A stretch of 64,000 nucleotides of DNA, taken from positions 1,612,001 through 1,676,000 of the forward strand of contig NZ_CP049862.1 of assembly GCF_011300875.1 (NCBI RefSeq), read 5' to 3'. The position numbers and the translations under genes are program-made. Source of the stretch: Sanguibacter sp. HDW7 (GTDB taxonomy: Bacteria > Actinomycetota > Actinomycetes > Actinomycetales > Cellulomonadaceae). The notes below the pieces were generated by a model. The model was given only the letters and a program-made list of their open reading frames with translations. It searched no databases and had not been told where the DNA came from. Shown one piece after another: positions 35,909-46,103 of the stretch (position 1 is the first letter of the stretch; each line of letters starts with the position of its first letter).

Positions 35909-38734
35909 ATGAGCAGCACGGAGGACCTCTCGCCCGCCGAGCGCTACGCGCTCTCCCGCGTCAGTGCCGCCGAGGCGGCCTCGGCCTTCGGCCGCTTCCG
36001 CGCCCAGCTCGGTTTCGAGCTCGACGACTTCCAGGTCGAGGCGTGCCGGGCCCTCGAAGCAGGGCAGGGCGTGCTCGTCGCGGCGCCGACGGGCGCCGGC
36101 AAGACGGTCGTCGGCGAGTTCGCGGTGCACCTCGCGCTCGAGCAGGGCCGCAAGGCGTTCTACACGACGCCCATCAAGGCGTTGTCGAACCAGAAGTACA
36201 CCGACCTCGCCAAGCGTCACGGCGCCGATCGCGTCGGCCTGCTCACGGGCGACGTCTCGATCAACGGCGACGCGGACGTCGTCGTCATGACGACCGAGGT
36301 CCTGCGCAACATGCTCTACGCGGGCTCGCCCGCGCTTGCCCGTCTCGGGCACGTCGTCATGGACGAGGTCCACTACCTCGCCGACCGCTTCCGCGGGCCG
36401 GTGTGGGAGGAGGTCATCATCCACCTGCCGCGGGACGTCCAGGTGACGTCGCTGTCCGCGACGGTGTCGAACGCCGAGGAGTTCGGCGACTGGCTCGCAA
36501 CCGTGCGTGGCGAGATGGCCGTCGTCGTCTCCGAGCGTCGGCCCGTGCCGCTGTGGCAGCACGTCATGCTGCGCGGACGGCCCTCGGAGGACGAGCCGCG
36601 ACGCGGGCGTCGCGCGGACATCCTCGACCTCTACGCGGGGCACGTCGACCCGACCGACCCCGGCGTCAACCCGCCCATCAACCCCGACCTCGCACAGGCG
36701 ATGCGTCGCCTCGAACCGGGACCCGGGCCGCGGCGCGGACGCGGCCGGCCCGAGCCGCGCAGGCGCGGGCCGCACGGCGGCCGCCAGGTGTCGCGCGCTG
36801 CCGCCGTCGACACGCTCGACGGCGCGGGCCTCCTGCCCGCGATCCACTTCATCTTCTCGCGTGCAGGGTGCGAGGCGGCGCTCGCGCAGTGCCTCGGCCT
36901 CGGCATAGCGCTGACGTCCCGCGAGGAGGAGGTGCGCATCCGCCACCTCGTGCACGAGCGGTGCGCCGACCTGCCGGCCGAGGACCTCGGCATCCTCGCC
37001 TACGCGTCGTGGGTCGAGGGGCTCTCGCGCGGGATCGCGACGCACCACGCGGGCATGCTGCCGCTGTTCAAGCAGACGGTCGAGGAGCTCTTCGCGGCGG
37101 GACTGCTCAAGGTCGTCTTCGCGACGGAGACGCTCGCGCTCGGCATCAACATGCCCGCGCGCACCGTCGTCCTCGAGAAGCTCGTCAAGTGGGACGGGCG
37201 CGGGCACGCGGACCTCACGCCGGGGGAGTACACCCAGCTCACGGGGCGCGCCGGCCGCCGCGGCATCGACGTCGAGGGCCACGCAGTCGTGCTCGACCAC
37301 CCCGGTCTCGACCCCGTCGTCCTCGCGGGCCTCGCCTCGCGCCGCACGTACCCGCTGCGCTCGAGCTTCCGCCCGACGTACAACATGGCGGTCAACCTCG
37401 TCGGGACTGTCGGGCGTGCCCGCACGCGCGAGGTCCTCGAGACGAGCTTCGCGCAGTTCCAGGCGGACCGCGGGGCCGTCGGCCTCGCGACGCAGGCGCG
37501 TCAGCAGTCCGAGGCGCTCGACGGCTACGCGGCGGCCATGGTGTGCGATCTCGGCGACTTCGCCGAGTACGCGCGCCTGCGCCAGCGTGTCGCGCAGCGC
37601 GAGGGCGACCTCCGCAAGGCCGGCGCGGGCGCGCGCCGCCGGGCCGTGCTCGAGTCCCTCGGCGCGCTGCGACGCGGCGATGTCGTCAGCGTCGGCCAGG
37701 GGCGCCGCGCGGCGCACGCCGTCGTCGTCGCGGGCCCGAGCCCCGAGCGCTTCGGACCCGGCCAGCCCATCGTCCTCACGGAGCAGGGCAAGGTGCGGCG
37801 CATCGACTCGGCGGACCTCCTCGGCCCCCTCGAGGTCGTCGGGCAGGTGGGTGTGCCGAAGGCGTTCGACGAGCGTCGGCCTGGGGACCGCCGCGACCTC
37901 GCGTCGTCGCTGCGCTCCGTCGTGGCCGGGCTCGACGCAGCACCGTCGCGCACCGAGAAGGCCCGTTCAGCAGCGGCTGACGACGCCGAGCTCGAGGCCC
38001 TGCGCCGGGCGCTGCGGGCGCACCCGTGCCACCGCTGCCCGGACCGCGAGCAGCACGCCCGCTGGGCCGAGAGGCACGCACGCCTCACGAAGGACCATGC
38101 TGCGCTCGTCCGGCGGATCTCGGGGCGCACGGGCACGATCGCGCGGCAGTTCGACCGCGTGTGCGAGATGCTCGTAGACCTCGGCTACCTCGCGCCGGCC
38201 GGTGACGGCACGTCCGACCTGCGCGTGACGACGCACGGACGCACGCTCAAGCAGATCTACGCGGAGAACGACCTGCTCGTCGCCGAGTGCCTGCGCCACG
38301 GTGCGTGGGCGGAGCTCGACGCACCAGGGCTCGCGGCGGTCGTCACGGCCGTCGTCCACGAGCCGCGGGGCGAGGAGATCGGCGAGCCGCGCGTGCCCGG
38401 CGGTCCCGACGGGCGCCTCGCGGTCGCGCTCGACGCGACCGTGCGGGCCTGGTCGCGGCTCGAGGACCTCGAGACCGCGCACCGGCTCGACGCGACGCCG
38501 CCGCCGTCGATGCAGCTCGTCGAGGCGGTCCACCGCTGGGCCGCGGGCCGCAGCCTCGAGCACGTGCTGCGTGGCACCGACCTTGCGGCGGGTGACTTCG
38601 TGCGGATCTGCAAGCAGGTCGTCGACGTGCTCGACCAGCTGACGGTCGGAGCGTCCGACGCCCGCACCCAGAAGGTCGCTCGGCAGGCGGTCGACGCGGT
38701 GCGGCGTGGTGTCGTGGCTCACGCCGGGGTCTGA
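35909..38734 (+). CDS. helY: DEAD/DEAH-box RNA helicase HelY (Ski2-like)
   Basis: 941 aa. Walker A APTGAGKT, motif II DEVHYLADRFRGPVW (DEVH), SATVSNAEEFGDWLATVRG, motif VI GRAGRRGIDVEGH, followed by the rRNA-processing arch and DSHCT-like C-terminus. An Arg-rich insert (about residues 270-290) separates the two RecA lobes. Linkage with pafBC-tatAC is conserved in actinobacteria. Likely RNA turnover. Confidence 0.92.
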   Translation: MSSTEDLSPAERYALSRVSAAEAASAFGRFRAQLGFELDDFQVEACRALEAGQGVLVAAPTGAGKTVVGEFAVHLALEQGRKAFYTTPIKALSNQKYTDLAKRHGADRVGLLTGDVSINGDADVVVMTTEVLRNMLYAGSPALARLGHVVMDEVHYLADRFRGPVWEEVIIHLPRDVQVTSLSATVSNAEEFGDWLATVRGEMAVVVSERRPVPLWQHVMLRGRPSEDEPRRGRRADILDLYAGHVDPTDPGVNPPINPDLAQAMRRLEPGPGPRRGRGRPEPRRRGPHGGRQVSRAAAVDTLDGAGLLPAIHFIFSRAGCEAALAQCLGLGIALTSREEEVRIRHLVHERCADLPAEDLGILAYASWVEGLSRGIATHHAGMLPLFKQTVEELFAAGLLKVVFATETLALGINMPARTVVLEKLVKWDGRGHADLTPGEYTQLTGRAGRRGIDVEGHAVVLDHPGLDPVVLAGLASRRTYPLRSSFRPTYNMAVNLVGTVGRARTREVLETSFAQFQADRGAVGLATQARQQSEALDGYAAAMVCDLGDFAEYARLRQRVAQREGDLRKAGAGARRRAVLESLGALRRGDVVSVGQGRRAAHAVVVAGPSPERFGPGQPIVLTEQGKVRRIDSADLLGPLEVVGQVGVPKAFDERRPGDRRDLASSLRSVVAGLDAAPSRTEKARSAAADDAELEALRRALRAHPCHRCPDREQHARWAERHARLTKDHAALVRRISGRTGTIARQFDRVCEMLVDLGYLAPAGDGTSDLRVTTHGRTLKQIYAENDLLVAECLRHGAWAELDAPGLAAVVTAVVHEPRGEEIGEPRVPGGPDGRLAVALDATVRAWSRLEDLETAHRLDATPPPSMQLVEAVHRWAAGRSLEHVLRGTDLAAGDFVRICKQVVDVLDQLTVGASDARTQKVARQAVDAVRRGVVAHAGV

Positions 38735-38784
38735 CCTGGCCTGCCGGTGCGGGTCGACCGCCCGACGTGGCATATCGTCAGGAC

Positions 38785-40401
38785 GTGAGCTCGATCCTCT
38801 TCCGCAACGGCGTGGTGCACTCGCCCGCCGATCCCTTCGCCGAGGCGGTGCTCGTCGAGGACGGTGTCGTCGCCTGGCTCGGTGCCGAGGACACGGCCGA
38901 CGGCTTCGCCAAGCGGGCTGACCGTGTCGTCGACCTCGACGGCGCGCTCGTCGCCCCCGGCTTCGTCGACTCCCACGTGCACCTGCTGCGCACTGGCGAG
39001 GTCCTCGACGGCCTCGATGTCGGCACCGCGACGTCGGCCGACGACCTCACGCGGCGCGCGGCAGCGCGCGCCGCGGCGACCGAAGGGCCCGTCGTCGGGC
39101 ACGGCTGGGACGAGTCCCGGTGGGACGAGCGCACCGCGCCGTCGCGTGCTGCGCTCGACGCGGCCGCGGGGGAGCGGGAGATCGCGCTCGTGCGCGCCGA
39201 CCAGCACTCGAGCCTCGTCTCGACCGCGCTCGCCGCGCGTCTCGGCCTCGTCGACCTCGCCGGCTGGAGCCACGACGGACCGGTCACCGGCGCCGCGCAC
39301 GCGGCCGTCTCGACCTATCTCGGCGAGCTCGCCGCGAGCCGCCACACCGAGCTCACGAACCTCGCCCTGAGCTCTGCCGCTCAGCGCGGCATCGTCGCGG
39401 TCCACGAGATGTCGCTGCCAGGCATGGACTCGCGTGCCGGCCTCGCCGACCTGCTCGCCCGCACGGCGGACGCGTCGTCGGGCCTGCCGCTCGTCGTCGG
39501 CTACCGCGGCGAGCTGTGCGAGACGACGACGGACGTCCAGGTGCTCCTCGACGCGATCCCCGGTCTCACGGGGGTCGGCGGCGACCTCGCTGTCGACGGC
39601 TCCCTCGGCTCGCGCACCGCCGCGCTCGGCGCGCCGTACGCGGACGACCCCGACGGCGGCACGGGCACCCTGCACCTCACGGCGGAGCAGATCACGACGC
39701 ACGTCCTCGCCGCGACGCGCGCTGGCGTCCAGGCCGGCTTCCACGCGATCGGCGACCGCGCGCTCCAGGAGGTGCTGCTCGGCCTCGAGACCGCGGCCGA
39801 CCTCGAGGGCCTCGCCGCGATCCGCGCCCGGGGCCACCGCGTCGAGCATGCGCTCATGGTCGGCGCCCCCGCGCTCGCCGCGCTCGTCCTGCTCGGCCTG
39901 CGCCTCTCGGTCCAGCCCGCGTTCGACACGCGGTGGGGAGGCCCGTCGGGCATGTACGCGTCGCGCCTCGGCGCGACGCGCGCCGCCGACACGAACCCGC
40001 TCGCGGACCTCGCCGGGGCGGGCGTCCCGCTCGCGCTCGGCTCCGACACGCCCGTCACGCCGTTCGACCCGTGGGGAGCCGTCGCCGGGGCGCTGCTGCT
40101 GAGCTCCGCCGACCAGCGGATCTCGGCCCGCGCAGCGTTCCGCGCGCACACACGCGGCGGCTGGCGGCTCGCGAACCTCGACCACACGGGAGCCGGCGAG
40201 ATCCGCCTCGGCGCGCCCGCGCACCTCGCGGTGTGGCGCACCGAGCACCTCGCCGTCCAGGGCCCGCAGACTCCTGGCACGTCGTGGAGCACCGACGCAC
40301 GTGCCGGGACGCCGCTCCTGCCCGCGCTCGGGCCCGTCGAGCCCGAGCCGACCTGCCACATGACGCTGCGCGACGGCATCGTGCTCCACGAACGATGGTG
40401 A
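38785..40401 (+). CDS. Amidohydrolase family protein (YtcJ-like)
   Basis: 538 aa from GTG 38785. Metal motif GFVDSHVHLLR near residue 60, VVGHGWDESRWDE, HAIGDRALQEVL and GSDTPVTPFDPWGAVAGALL are typical of YtcJ-like amidohydrolases (amidohydro_3). Hydrolyses an amide or formamide; substrate unknown. The end overlaps the lnt start by 7 nt. Confidence 0.88.
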   Translation: MSSILFRNGVVHSPADPFAEAVLVEDGVVAWLGAEDTADGFAKRADRVVDLDGALVAPGFVDSHVHLLRTGEVLDGLDVGTATSADDLTRRAAARAAATEGPVVGHGWDESRWDERTAPSRAALDAAAGEREIALVRADQHSSLVSTALAARLGLVDLAGWSHDGPVTGAAHAAVSTYLGELAASRHTELTNLALSSAAQRGIVAVHEMSLPGMDSRAGLADLLARTADASSGLPLVVGYRGELCETTTDVQVLLDAIPGLTGVGGDLAVDGSLGSRTAALGAPYADDPDGGTGTLHLTAEQITTHVLAATRAGVQAGFHAIGDRALQEVLLGLETAADLEGLAAIRARGHRVEHALMVGAPALAALVLLGLRLSVQPAFDTRWGGPSGMYASRLGATRAADTNPLADLAGAGVPLALGSDTPVTPFDPWGAVAGALLLSSADQRISARAAFRAHTRGGWRLANLDHTGAGEIRLGAPAHLAVWRTEHLAVQGPQTPGTSWSTDARAGTPLLPALGPVEPEPTCHMTLRDGIVLHERW

Positions 40402-42032
40402 CGGCGCGCACGGCCGGTCGCAGCCGGGCGACGACACCGACTCGCCCGACGGCTCGTCCTGCTGAGCAGGCCGAGGCTCGCCGCATCCCTGGCCTGGTCC
40501 TCGGTGCGTTCGCCGCTCTCGGCGGCTGGGTGACGAACCTCGGCTTCCCCGACACCGACGTGTGGTGGCTCGCGATCGTCGGTCTCGCGATGCTCGCCGT
40601 GACGCTCCACGCGACCGGCACGCACGGACGCGCCGCGTGGCGATCGGCGGGACTCGGCTTCCTCTGGGGGGTCGCCTTCTTCCTCCCGCACATCCAGTGG
40701 GCCGACGTCTCGGTCGGCGCAGTGCCGTGGGTCGCGCTGTCGGTCGTCCAGGCCGGCATGGTCGCGCTCGCCGCGGGCGCGTACTCGTGGGCCCGTCGCG
40801 CGTCGTGGCTCGCGAGGCGCGAATGGTTGCAGCCCGTCGCGCTCGCCGTCGTGTGGACCGGGGTCGAGCTCCTGCGCTCGTACTACCCGTTCGGCGGGTT
40901 CCCGTGGGGGCGCATCGCGTTCTCGCAGGCAGGGTCCCCGCTCGGTCGGCTCGCGTGGCTCGGCGGCGTGCCGCTCGTCTCCGCCGCGACGGTGCTCGTC
41001 GCGGGAATGCTCGCCTTCGGCGTCGTCCGCCTCGTCCAGCTGCGGCTCATGGGCCCTGCGGGCGCCGTCATCGCCGCGGCGGCCGTCACGGCGTCGGGCA
41101 TGTTCGTGCCCGTCGCGACGCGCGCCGAGGCCGGCACGCTGCGCGTCGGCGCCGTCCAGGGCAACGTCGGCGAGCCCGGCGAGGGCTCGTTCGCGCACCG
41201 CCTCGAGGTGACCGGCAACCACGTCGCGGGCACGCTCGCGGTCGTCGAGCGCGCCGGGGCCGAGGGGCTCGACCTTGTCGTGTGGCCCGAGAACGCGTCG
41301 GACGTCGACCCGCGCATCGACGAGCAGGGGCGTGCGCTCATCGACGAGGCCGTCACGGCTGCCGGCGTGCCTCTGCTCTTCGGCACGCAGGAGTACGTCG
41401 AGGGCGGCCGCTACAACCAGTCGGTCCTGTGGCTCCCGGGCGAAGGCCCGACGCACGTCTACGCGAAGCGCGTCCCCGCCGCGTTCGCCGAGTACATCCC
41501 GTGGCGGTCGCTGTTCGAGAAGCTCTCCGACAAGGTCGCGCTCGTCACGACGGACATGATCGCCGGCACCGAGGTCGGTGCGGTCCCGGTCCCCGTCGCC
41601 CGGCTCGACCGTGACGTCGTCGTCGCGCCGATCATCTGCTTCGAGGTCGCGTACGACCACATCGCGCGCAGCGCGGTGCGCGAGGGCGCCGAGGTGATCT
41701 TCGTCCAGACGAACAACTCGAACTTCGGCTACACGGCCGAGTCGACCCAGCAGCTCGCCATGACGCGCCTGCGCGCGATCGAGGCGGGTCGGGCCGCGAT
41801 CCAGATCTCGACGGTCGGCGTGAGCGCGGTCGTCGACCCGGCCGGCCGGGTGCTCGAGCGCACGGGCCTGTTCACCGCCGAGCAGCTGCTCGCGGACATG
41901 CCGCTGCGGACGTCGACGACCCCCGCGGTGCTCCTCGGCAGCTGGGTCGAGCTTCTCCTCGCCGTCGGCGCGTCGTCCCTCGTCGGAGTTGGTATCGTCT
42001 CCGGTGCTCGATCCCGTTCACGAAGGAAGTGA
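40395..42032 (+). CDS. lnt: Apolipoprotein N-acyltransferase
   Basis: 545 aa. Six or more N-terminal TM helices, with LLRSYYPFGGFPWGRIAFSQ, then a nitrilase domain with the catalytic triad: Glu in VVWPENASD, Lys in YAKRVPAAFAEYIPW, Cys in APIICFEVAYD. Adds the third acyl chain to lipoproteins; in actinobacteria it often sits next to or fused with ppm1. The ppm1 start is just 2 nt past its stop. Confidence 0.93.
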   Translation: MVTARTAGRSRATTPTRPTARPAEQAEARRIPGLVLGAFAALGGWVTNLGFPDTDVWWLAIVGLAMLAVTLHATGTHGRAAWRSAGLGFLWGVAFFLPHIQWADVSVGAVPWVALSVVQAGMVALAAGAYSWARRASWLARREWLQPVALAVVWTGVELLRSYYPFGGFPWGRIAFSQAGSPLGRLAWLGGVPLVSAATVLVAGMLAFGVVRLVQLRLMGPAGAVIAAAAVTASGMFVPVATRAEAGTLRVGAVQGNVGEPGEGSFAHRLEVTGNHVAGTLAVVERAGAEGLDLVVWPENASDVDPRIDEQGRALIDEAVTAAGVPLLFGTQEYVEGGRYNQSVLWLPGEGPTHVYAKRVPAAFAEYIPWRSLFEKLSDKVALVTTDMIAGTEVGAVPVPVARLDRDVVVAPIICFEVAYDHIARSAVREGAEVIFVQTNNSNFGYTAESTQQLAMTRLRAIEAGRAAIQISTVGVSAVVDPAGRVLERTGLFTAEQLLADMPLRTSTTPAVLLGSWVELLLAVGASSLVGVGIVSGARSRSRRK

Positions 42033-42034
42033 CG

Positions 42035-42835
42035 ATGTCCGCCAATGACGGCGCACGACCCGGGGATGCTCCGCGCACCCTCGTCGTCGTCCCCACGTAC
42101 AACGAGTCCCTCACGCTGCCTGGCACCGTCGGAAGACTGCGCGCGGCGGCGCCGTGGGCCGACGTCCTCGTCGTCGACGACGGCAGCCCCGACGGAACCG
42201 GACGGCTCGCCGAGGAGATGGGCGAGGCCGATCCGGCCATCCACGTCCTGCACCGCGAGGGGAAGCAGGGGCTCGGCACCGCGTACGTCGCTGGCTTCGG
42301 ATGGGCGCTCGAGCGGGGCTACGAGATCATCTGCGAGATGGACGCTGACGGCTCGCACCGTCCCGAGCAGATGCCGGACCTCCTCGCGCGGATCTCGGCG
42401 GACCCGCGTGTCGATCTCGTCATCGGGTCGCGCTGGGTCCCGGGCGGCGAGGTCGAGAACTGGCCGCTGCACCGCGAGGTCCTCTCGCGCGGTGCCAACC
42501 TCTACACGCGCGTCATGCTCGGCATGCCCGTCGGCGACGCGACCGCCGGCTTCCGTGCGTTCCGTGCCGAGATGCTCGAGAAGCTCGACCTGCCGTCGGT
42601 CTCGTCGCAGGGCTACTGCTTCCAGGTCGACATGACGCGCCGCGTCGTCGAGGCCGGCGGCAAGGTCGCCGAGGTGCCGATCACGTTCGTCGAGCGTGAG
42701 GCCGGCGTGTCGAAGATGAGCCGCAACATCATCGTCGAGGCGCTCGGCAAGGTGACCGTGTGGGGCGTGCAGAAGCGCGGGCGTCAGCTCCGCGGGCTGC
42801 TCCCGGGGGGTTCGACGGGCGCGTCCGCGCGCTGA
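42035..42835 (+). CDS. ppm1: Polyprenol monophosphomannose synthase
   Basis: 266 aa GT2 enzyme: VVVPTYNESLTLPGTV, VVDDGSPDGTGRLAEEM, EMDADGSHRPEQMPDLL (metal DAD), RVMLGMPVGDATAGFRAF. Transfers mannose from GDP-mannose to polyprenyl phosphate for cell-envelope mannosylation. GAAGGAA with good spacing supports ATG 42035. In mycobacteria this domain is fused to Lnt. Confidence 0.93.
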   Translation: MSANDGARPGDAPRTLVVVPTYNESLTLPGTVGRLRAAAPWADVLVVDDGSPDGTGRLAEEMGEADPAIHVLHREGKQGLGTAYVAGFGWALERGYEIICEMDADGSHRPEQMPDLLARISADPRVDLVIGSRWVPGGEVENWPLHREVLSRGANLYTRVMLGMPVGDATAGFRAFRAEMLEKLDLPSVSSQGYCFQVDMTRRVVEAGGKVAEVPITFVEREAGVSKMSRNIIVEALGKVTVWGVQKRGRQLRGLLPGGSTGASAR

Positions 42836-42848
42836 GCCGGCCGATCCG

Positions 42849-42894
42849 ACGCAGAAGGGGCCCCGACCAGATCTGGTCGGGGCCCCTTCTGCGT
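42849..42894. terminator. 46-nt perfect inverted-repeat terminator after ppm1
   Basis: The whole segment is a perfect palindrome centred on CCAGATCTGG with 23-nt arms including AGGGGCCCC. It is placed between converging ppm1 and rbpA, so it serves both. Confidence 0.9.
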
Positions 42895-42927
42895 TCCGGG
42901 CGGACGCTCGTCGCGTCTGCCCGGAAC
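42893..42927. terminator. Second hairpin next to the ppm1/rbpA terminator
   Basis: GTTCCGGGCGGACG pairs with CGTCTGCCCGGAAC (one G-T wobble), loop CTCGTCG. It overlaps the end of the first hairpin by two bases and ends 10 nt from the rbpA stop, so the two folds are adjacent terminators for opposite strands. Confidence 0.75.
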
Positions 42928-42937
42928 GATGTTCGAC

Positions 42938-43282
42938 TCAGGCGGAGCGGCGGAGCTTGCCCGCGCGCAGGAGTCCGAGGCGCTCGTCGAGCAGCTCTTC
43001 GAGCTCCGAGATGGTGCGGCGCTCGAGCAGCATGTCCCAGTGGGTGCGGACGGGCTTGGTCGCCTTGGGCTCGGGCCGGTCCGCGTCCCGCAGGAGCGCG
43101 GTCTCGCCGCAACGGCACTCCCACTCGACCGGGACCTCAGCCTCGGTCGAGAACGGGAGGATGATCGTGTGACCGTTGGGGCAGTCGTAGTGCGCCTGGA
43201 ACCGCGGGGCGAAGTCGACGCCCTCGTCGTTCTCCATGCTCTTGGCGCCGATGCTCATTCCACGCAGCGACCGGTCGGCCAT
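42938..43282 (-). CDS. rbpA: RNA polymerase-binding protein RbpA
   Basis: 114 aa from ATG 43282 (GGAGG upstream). Starts MADRSLRGMSIGAKSMEND (sigma-interacting part), zinc motif YDCPNGHTI with WECRCGETALL, and the sigma-binding helix SELEELLDERLGLLR. Actinobacteria-specific activator of sigma A/B holoenzyme. A SigR-like promoter lies upstream. Confidence 0.95.
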   Translation of the reverse strand: MADRSLRGMSIGAKSMENDEGVDFAPRFQAHYDCPNGHTIILPFSTEAEVPVEWECRCGETALLRDADRPEPKATKPVRTHWDMLLERRTISELEELLDERLGLLRAGKLRRSA

Positions 43283-43329
43283 GTCGTCCTCCAAAGGGCT
43301 GTTGTGCAGCGGGTGTGTCCAGACGGGTC

Positions 43330-43356
43330 AACGCCATGACGTCCGCGGACGTTCCC
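43330..43356 (-). promoter_or_regulatory. SigR-like (disulphide-stress) promoter of rbpA
   Basis: On the - strand GGGAAC, then 18 nt, then GTT, close to the SigR/SigH consensus GGAAT-N18-GTT, about 48 nt before the start codon. rbpA is SigR-controlled in Streptomyces. The rest of the 43283-43692 gap carries no gene. Confidence 0.5.
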
Positions 43357-43692
43357 GATGGCCGTGAAGGTCCCGTGAAACGCGTGCGAGATGTCGGGGT
43401 GCTGACGTCGCCGGTGTCGCTCCGGCTCGTCGGGCGGGGCTGGGACGCCGCGCGGGGCGGCGGTGCTAAGGGAGGGTCCGCCCGAGGGCGGTCCCGGCCA
43501 GGCGGGTGCACGGGACGTTTCGTCGTGTCTCACGAATTGTGCCGTGGAAAACCGCGCCGGACCAGAGGAGACTCTATCTCGGATCGTTCCAGGACGGGGC
43601 GAGGCCCGCAGGTGACGATGCTCACCAGAGGGTGCCCTCGGACCTCGGACGACGTGTCAGGATGTTCCGACGGTCTCGACGAGGGGAAGACG

Positions 43693-46053
43693 ATGGAACC
43701 GAGCCAGCACGCGGCGGACGCGCACGACCTCATCCGGGTGAGGGGAGCGCGGGAGAACAACCTCAAGGACGTCTCCGTCGACATCCCCAAGCGTCGCCTC
43801 ACCGTGTTCACCGGCGTCTCGGGCTCGGGGAAGAGCTCGCTCGTCTTCGACACGGTCGCGGCGGAGTCGCAGCGCATGATCAACGAGACCTACTCGGCTT
43901 TCCTCCAGGGCTTCATGCCCACGCTTGCGCGGCCCGAGGTCGACCACCTCGAGGGCCTGACGACCGCGATCATCGTCGACCAGGAACGACTCGGCGCGAA
44001 CCCGCGCTCGACGGTCGGCACCGTGACCGACGTCAACGCGCTGCTCCGCATCCTCTTCTCCCGGCTCGGCGTGCCGCACGTCGGCGGTCCGAACGCCTAC
44101 TCGTTCAACGTCCCGACGGTGCACGCGAGCGGCGCGATGACCGTCGACAAGCCCAACGCGAAGGCGGTGCGGACGACGTTCACGCAGACGGGCGGCATGT
44201 GCCCGCGCTGCGAGGGCCGCGGCCGGGTCAACGACATCGACCTCGACGAGATCGTCGACCCCGAGCTCTCGCTGCTCGGCGGGGCGATCAAGGTCCCTGG
44301 GTACACAGCTGACGGCTGGTACGTGAAGATCTACACCGAGTCGGGCATGCTCGACGGCGACAAGCCGATCAAGGACTACACCGAGCGCGAACGCCACGAC
44401 CTCCTCTACAAGGAGCCCGTGAAGATCAAGGTCGGCGGGACGAACTTCACCTACGAAGGACTCATCCCCAAGATCAGCAAGTCGCTGCTCTCCAAGGACC
44501 CCGAGGCGATGCAGCCCCACGTGCGGGCGTTCGTCGACCGTGCCGTGACGTTCCAGACGTGCCCGGACTGTGCGGGGACGCGCCTCACGGAGGCCGCGCG
44601 CGGCTCGAAGGTCGCGGGACGTTCCATCGCGGACGTCTGCGCCATGCAGATCACCGACGTCCTCGCGTGGGCGCAGGCGATCGACGACCCGGGCGTCGCG
44701 CCGCTCGTCACGGGCCTGCGCGAGGTGCTGGGCCACTTCGTCGAGATCGGCCTCGGCTACCTCTCGCTCGACCGCTCCTCGGGGACGCTCTCGGGCGGGG
44801 AGGCGCAGCGCACCAAGCTCGTCCGCCACCTCGGCTCGGCGCTCACGGACGTCACGTACGTGTTCGACGAGCCGTCGGTGGGTCTGCACCCGCACGACGT
44901 GCAGCGGATGAACGCGCTGCTCGAACAGCTCCGCGACAAGGGCAACACCGTGCTCGTCGTCGAGCACAAGCCCGAGACGATCGCGATCGCCGACCACGTC
45001 GTCGACCTCGGGCCCGGTGCGGGCACCGCCGGCGGCACGATCACCTTCGAGGGGACGGTCGCCGAGCTGCGTGCGTCGGACACACGGACGGGCCAGCACC
45101 TCGCGTACCGCGCGTCCGTCAAGGACGAGGTCCGCACGCCCACGGGCGCGCTCGAGATCCGCGGAGCGGCGACGCACAACCTCCAGGACGTCGACGTCGA
45201 CGTGCCGCTCGGCGTCCTCACCGTCGTCACGGGCGTCGCGGGCTCGGGCAAGAGCTCGCTCGTCCACGGCTCGGTGTCGAAGCGCGACGGCGTCGTCGTC
45301 GTCGACCAGGGCGCCATCAAGGGCTCGCGGCGCTCGAACCCCGCGACGTACACGGGTCTCCTCGAGCCCGTGCGCAAGGCCTTCGCCAAGGCGAACGACG
45401 TCAAGCCCGCGCTCTTCTCCGCGAACTCCGAGGGTGCGTGCCCCGCGTGCAACGGTGCCGGTGTCATCTACACCGACCTCGGCATGATGGCTGGCGTCTC
45501 GACGACGTGCATGGAGTGCGAGGGCAAGCGGTTCCAGGCCGACGTCCTCGACTACCGGCTCGGCGGGCTCAACATCGCCGAGGTGCTCGCGCTCCCCGCC
45601 TCCGAGGCGGCCGCGTACTTCGGTGCGAAGGACTCGCGCGTGCCCGCGGCTCGCACGATCGCCGAGCGACTCGTCGATGTCGGCCTCGGCTACGTGACGC
45701 TCGGGCAGCCGCTCACGACGCTCTCCGGCGGGGAGCGGCAGCGGCTCAAGCTCGCGACGCACCTGGGGGAGACCGGCGGGATTATCGTGCTCGACGAGCC
45801 GACGAGCGGCCTGCACCTCGCCGACGTCGCCCAGCTCCTCGCGCTGCTCGACCGGCTCGTCGACTCGGGCCGGACCGTCATCGTCGTCGAGCACCACCAG
45901 GCCGTCATGGCGCACGCCGACCACCTCATCGACCTCGGCCCCGGCGCCGGGCACGACGGCGGCCGCATCGTCTTCGAGGGGACGCCCGCCGAGCTCGTCG
46001 CGCAGCGCACGACCCTCACGGGCGAGCACCTTGCGAGGTACGTGGGCGCGTAG
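43693..46053 (+). CDS. UvrA-like ABC ATPase (short UvrA2-type)
   Basis: 786 aa, shorter than UvrA (about 950). Two ABC modules with Walker [17 protein letters not shown] and [13 protein letters not shown], signatures [11 protein letters not shown] and [11 protein letters not shown], zinc knuckles CPRCEGRG and CPACNGAG. UvrB-binding region is reduced. Such proteins are often linked to drug tolerance (e.g. daunorubicin DrrC-like) rather than to core excision repair. Start ATG 43693 with GAGGGGAAG upstream. Confidence 0.9.
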   Translation: MEPSQHAADAHDLIRVRGARENNLKDVSVDIPKRRLTVFTGVSGSGKSSLVFDTVAAESQRMINETYSAFLQGFMPTLARPEVDHLEGLTTAIIVDQERLGANPRSTVGTVTDVNALLRILFSRLGVPHVGGPNAYSFNVPTVHASGAMTVDKPNAKAVRTTFTQTGGMCPRCEGRGRVNDIDLDEIVDPELSLLGGAIKVPGYTADGWYVKIYTESGMLDGDKPIKDYTERERHDLLYKEPVKIKVGGTNFTYEGLIPKISKSLLSKDPEAMQPHVRAFVDRAVTFQTCPDCAGTRLTEAARGSKVAGRSIADVCAMQITDVLAWAQAIDDPGVAPLVTGLREVLGHFVEIGLGYLSLDRSSGTLSGGEAQRTKLVRHLGSALTDVTYVFDEPSVGLHPHDVQRMNALLEQLRDKGNTVLVVEHKPETIAIADHVVDLGPGAGTAGGTITFEGTVAELRASDTRTGQHLAYRASVKDEVRTPTGALEIRGAATHNLQDVDVDVPLGVLTVVTGVAGSGKSSLVHGSVSKRDGVVVVDQGAIKGSRRSNPATYTGLLEPVRKAFAKANDVKPALFSANSEGACPACNGAGVIYTDLGMMAGVSTTCMECEGKRFQADVLDYRLGGLNIAEVLALPASEAAAYFGAKDSRVPAARTIAERLVDVGLGYVTLGQPLTTLSGGERQRLKLATHLGETGGIIVLDEPTSGLHLADVAQLLALLDRLVDSGRTVIVVEHHQAVMAHADHLIDLGPGAGHDGGRIVFEGTPAELVAQRTTLTGEHLARYVGA

Positions 46054-46103
46054 CGCGTCTTCGGCGGCTCTGAACGATTCGGCGACGTGCACGACCTCGG
46101 CGT

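Noticed and set aside
34862-37717. 951-aa - strand open frame opposite helY
   Set aside because: Composition (Arg, Asp, Glu, Val repeats) is that of an antisense shadow; helY has all helicase motifs.
43657-46092. 811-aa - strand open frame opposite the UvrA-like gene
   Set aside because: Shadow of a strongly coding + strand gene.
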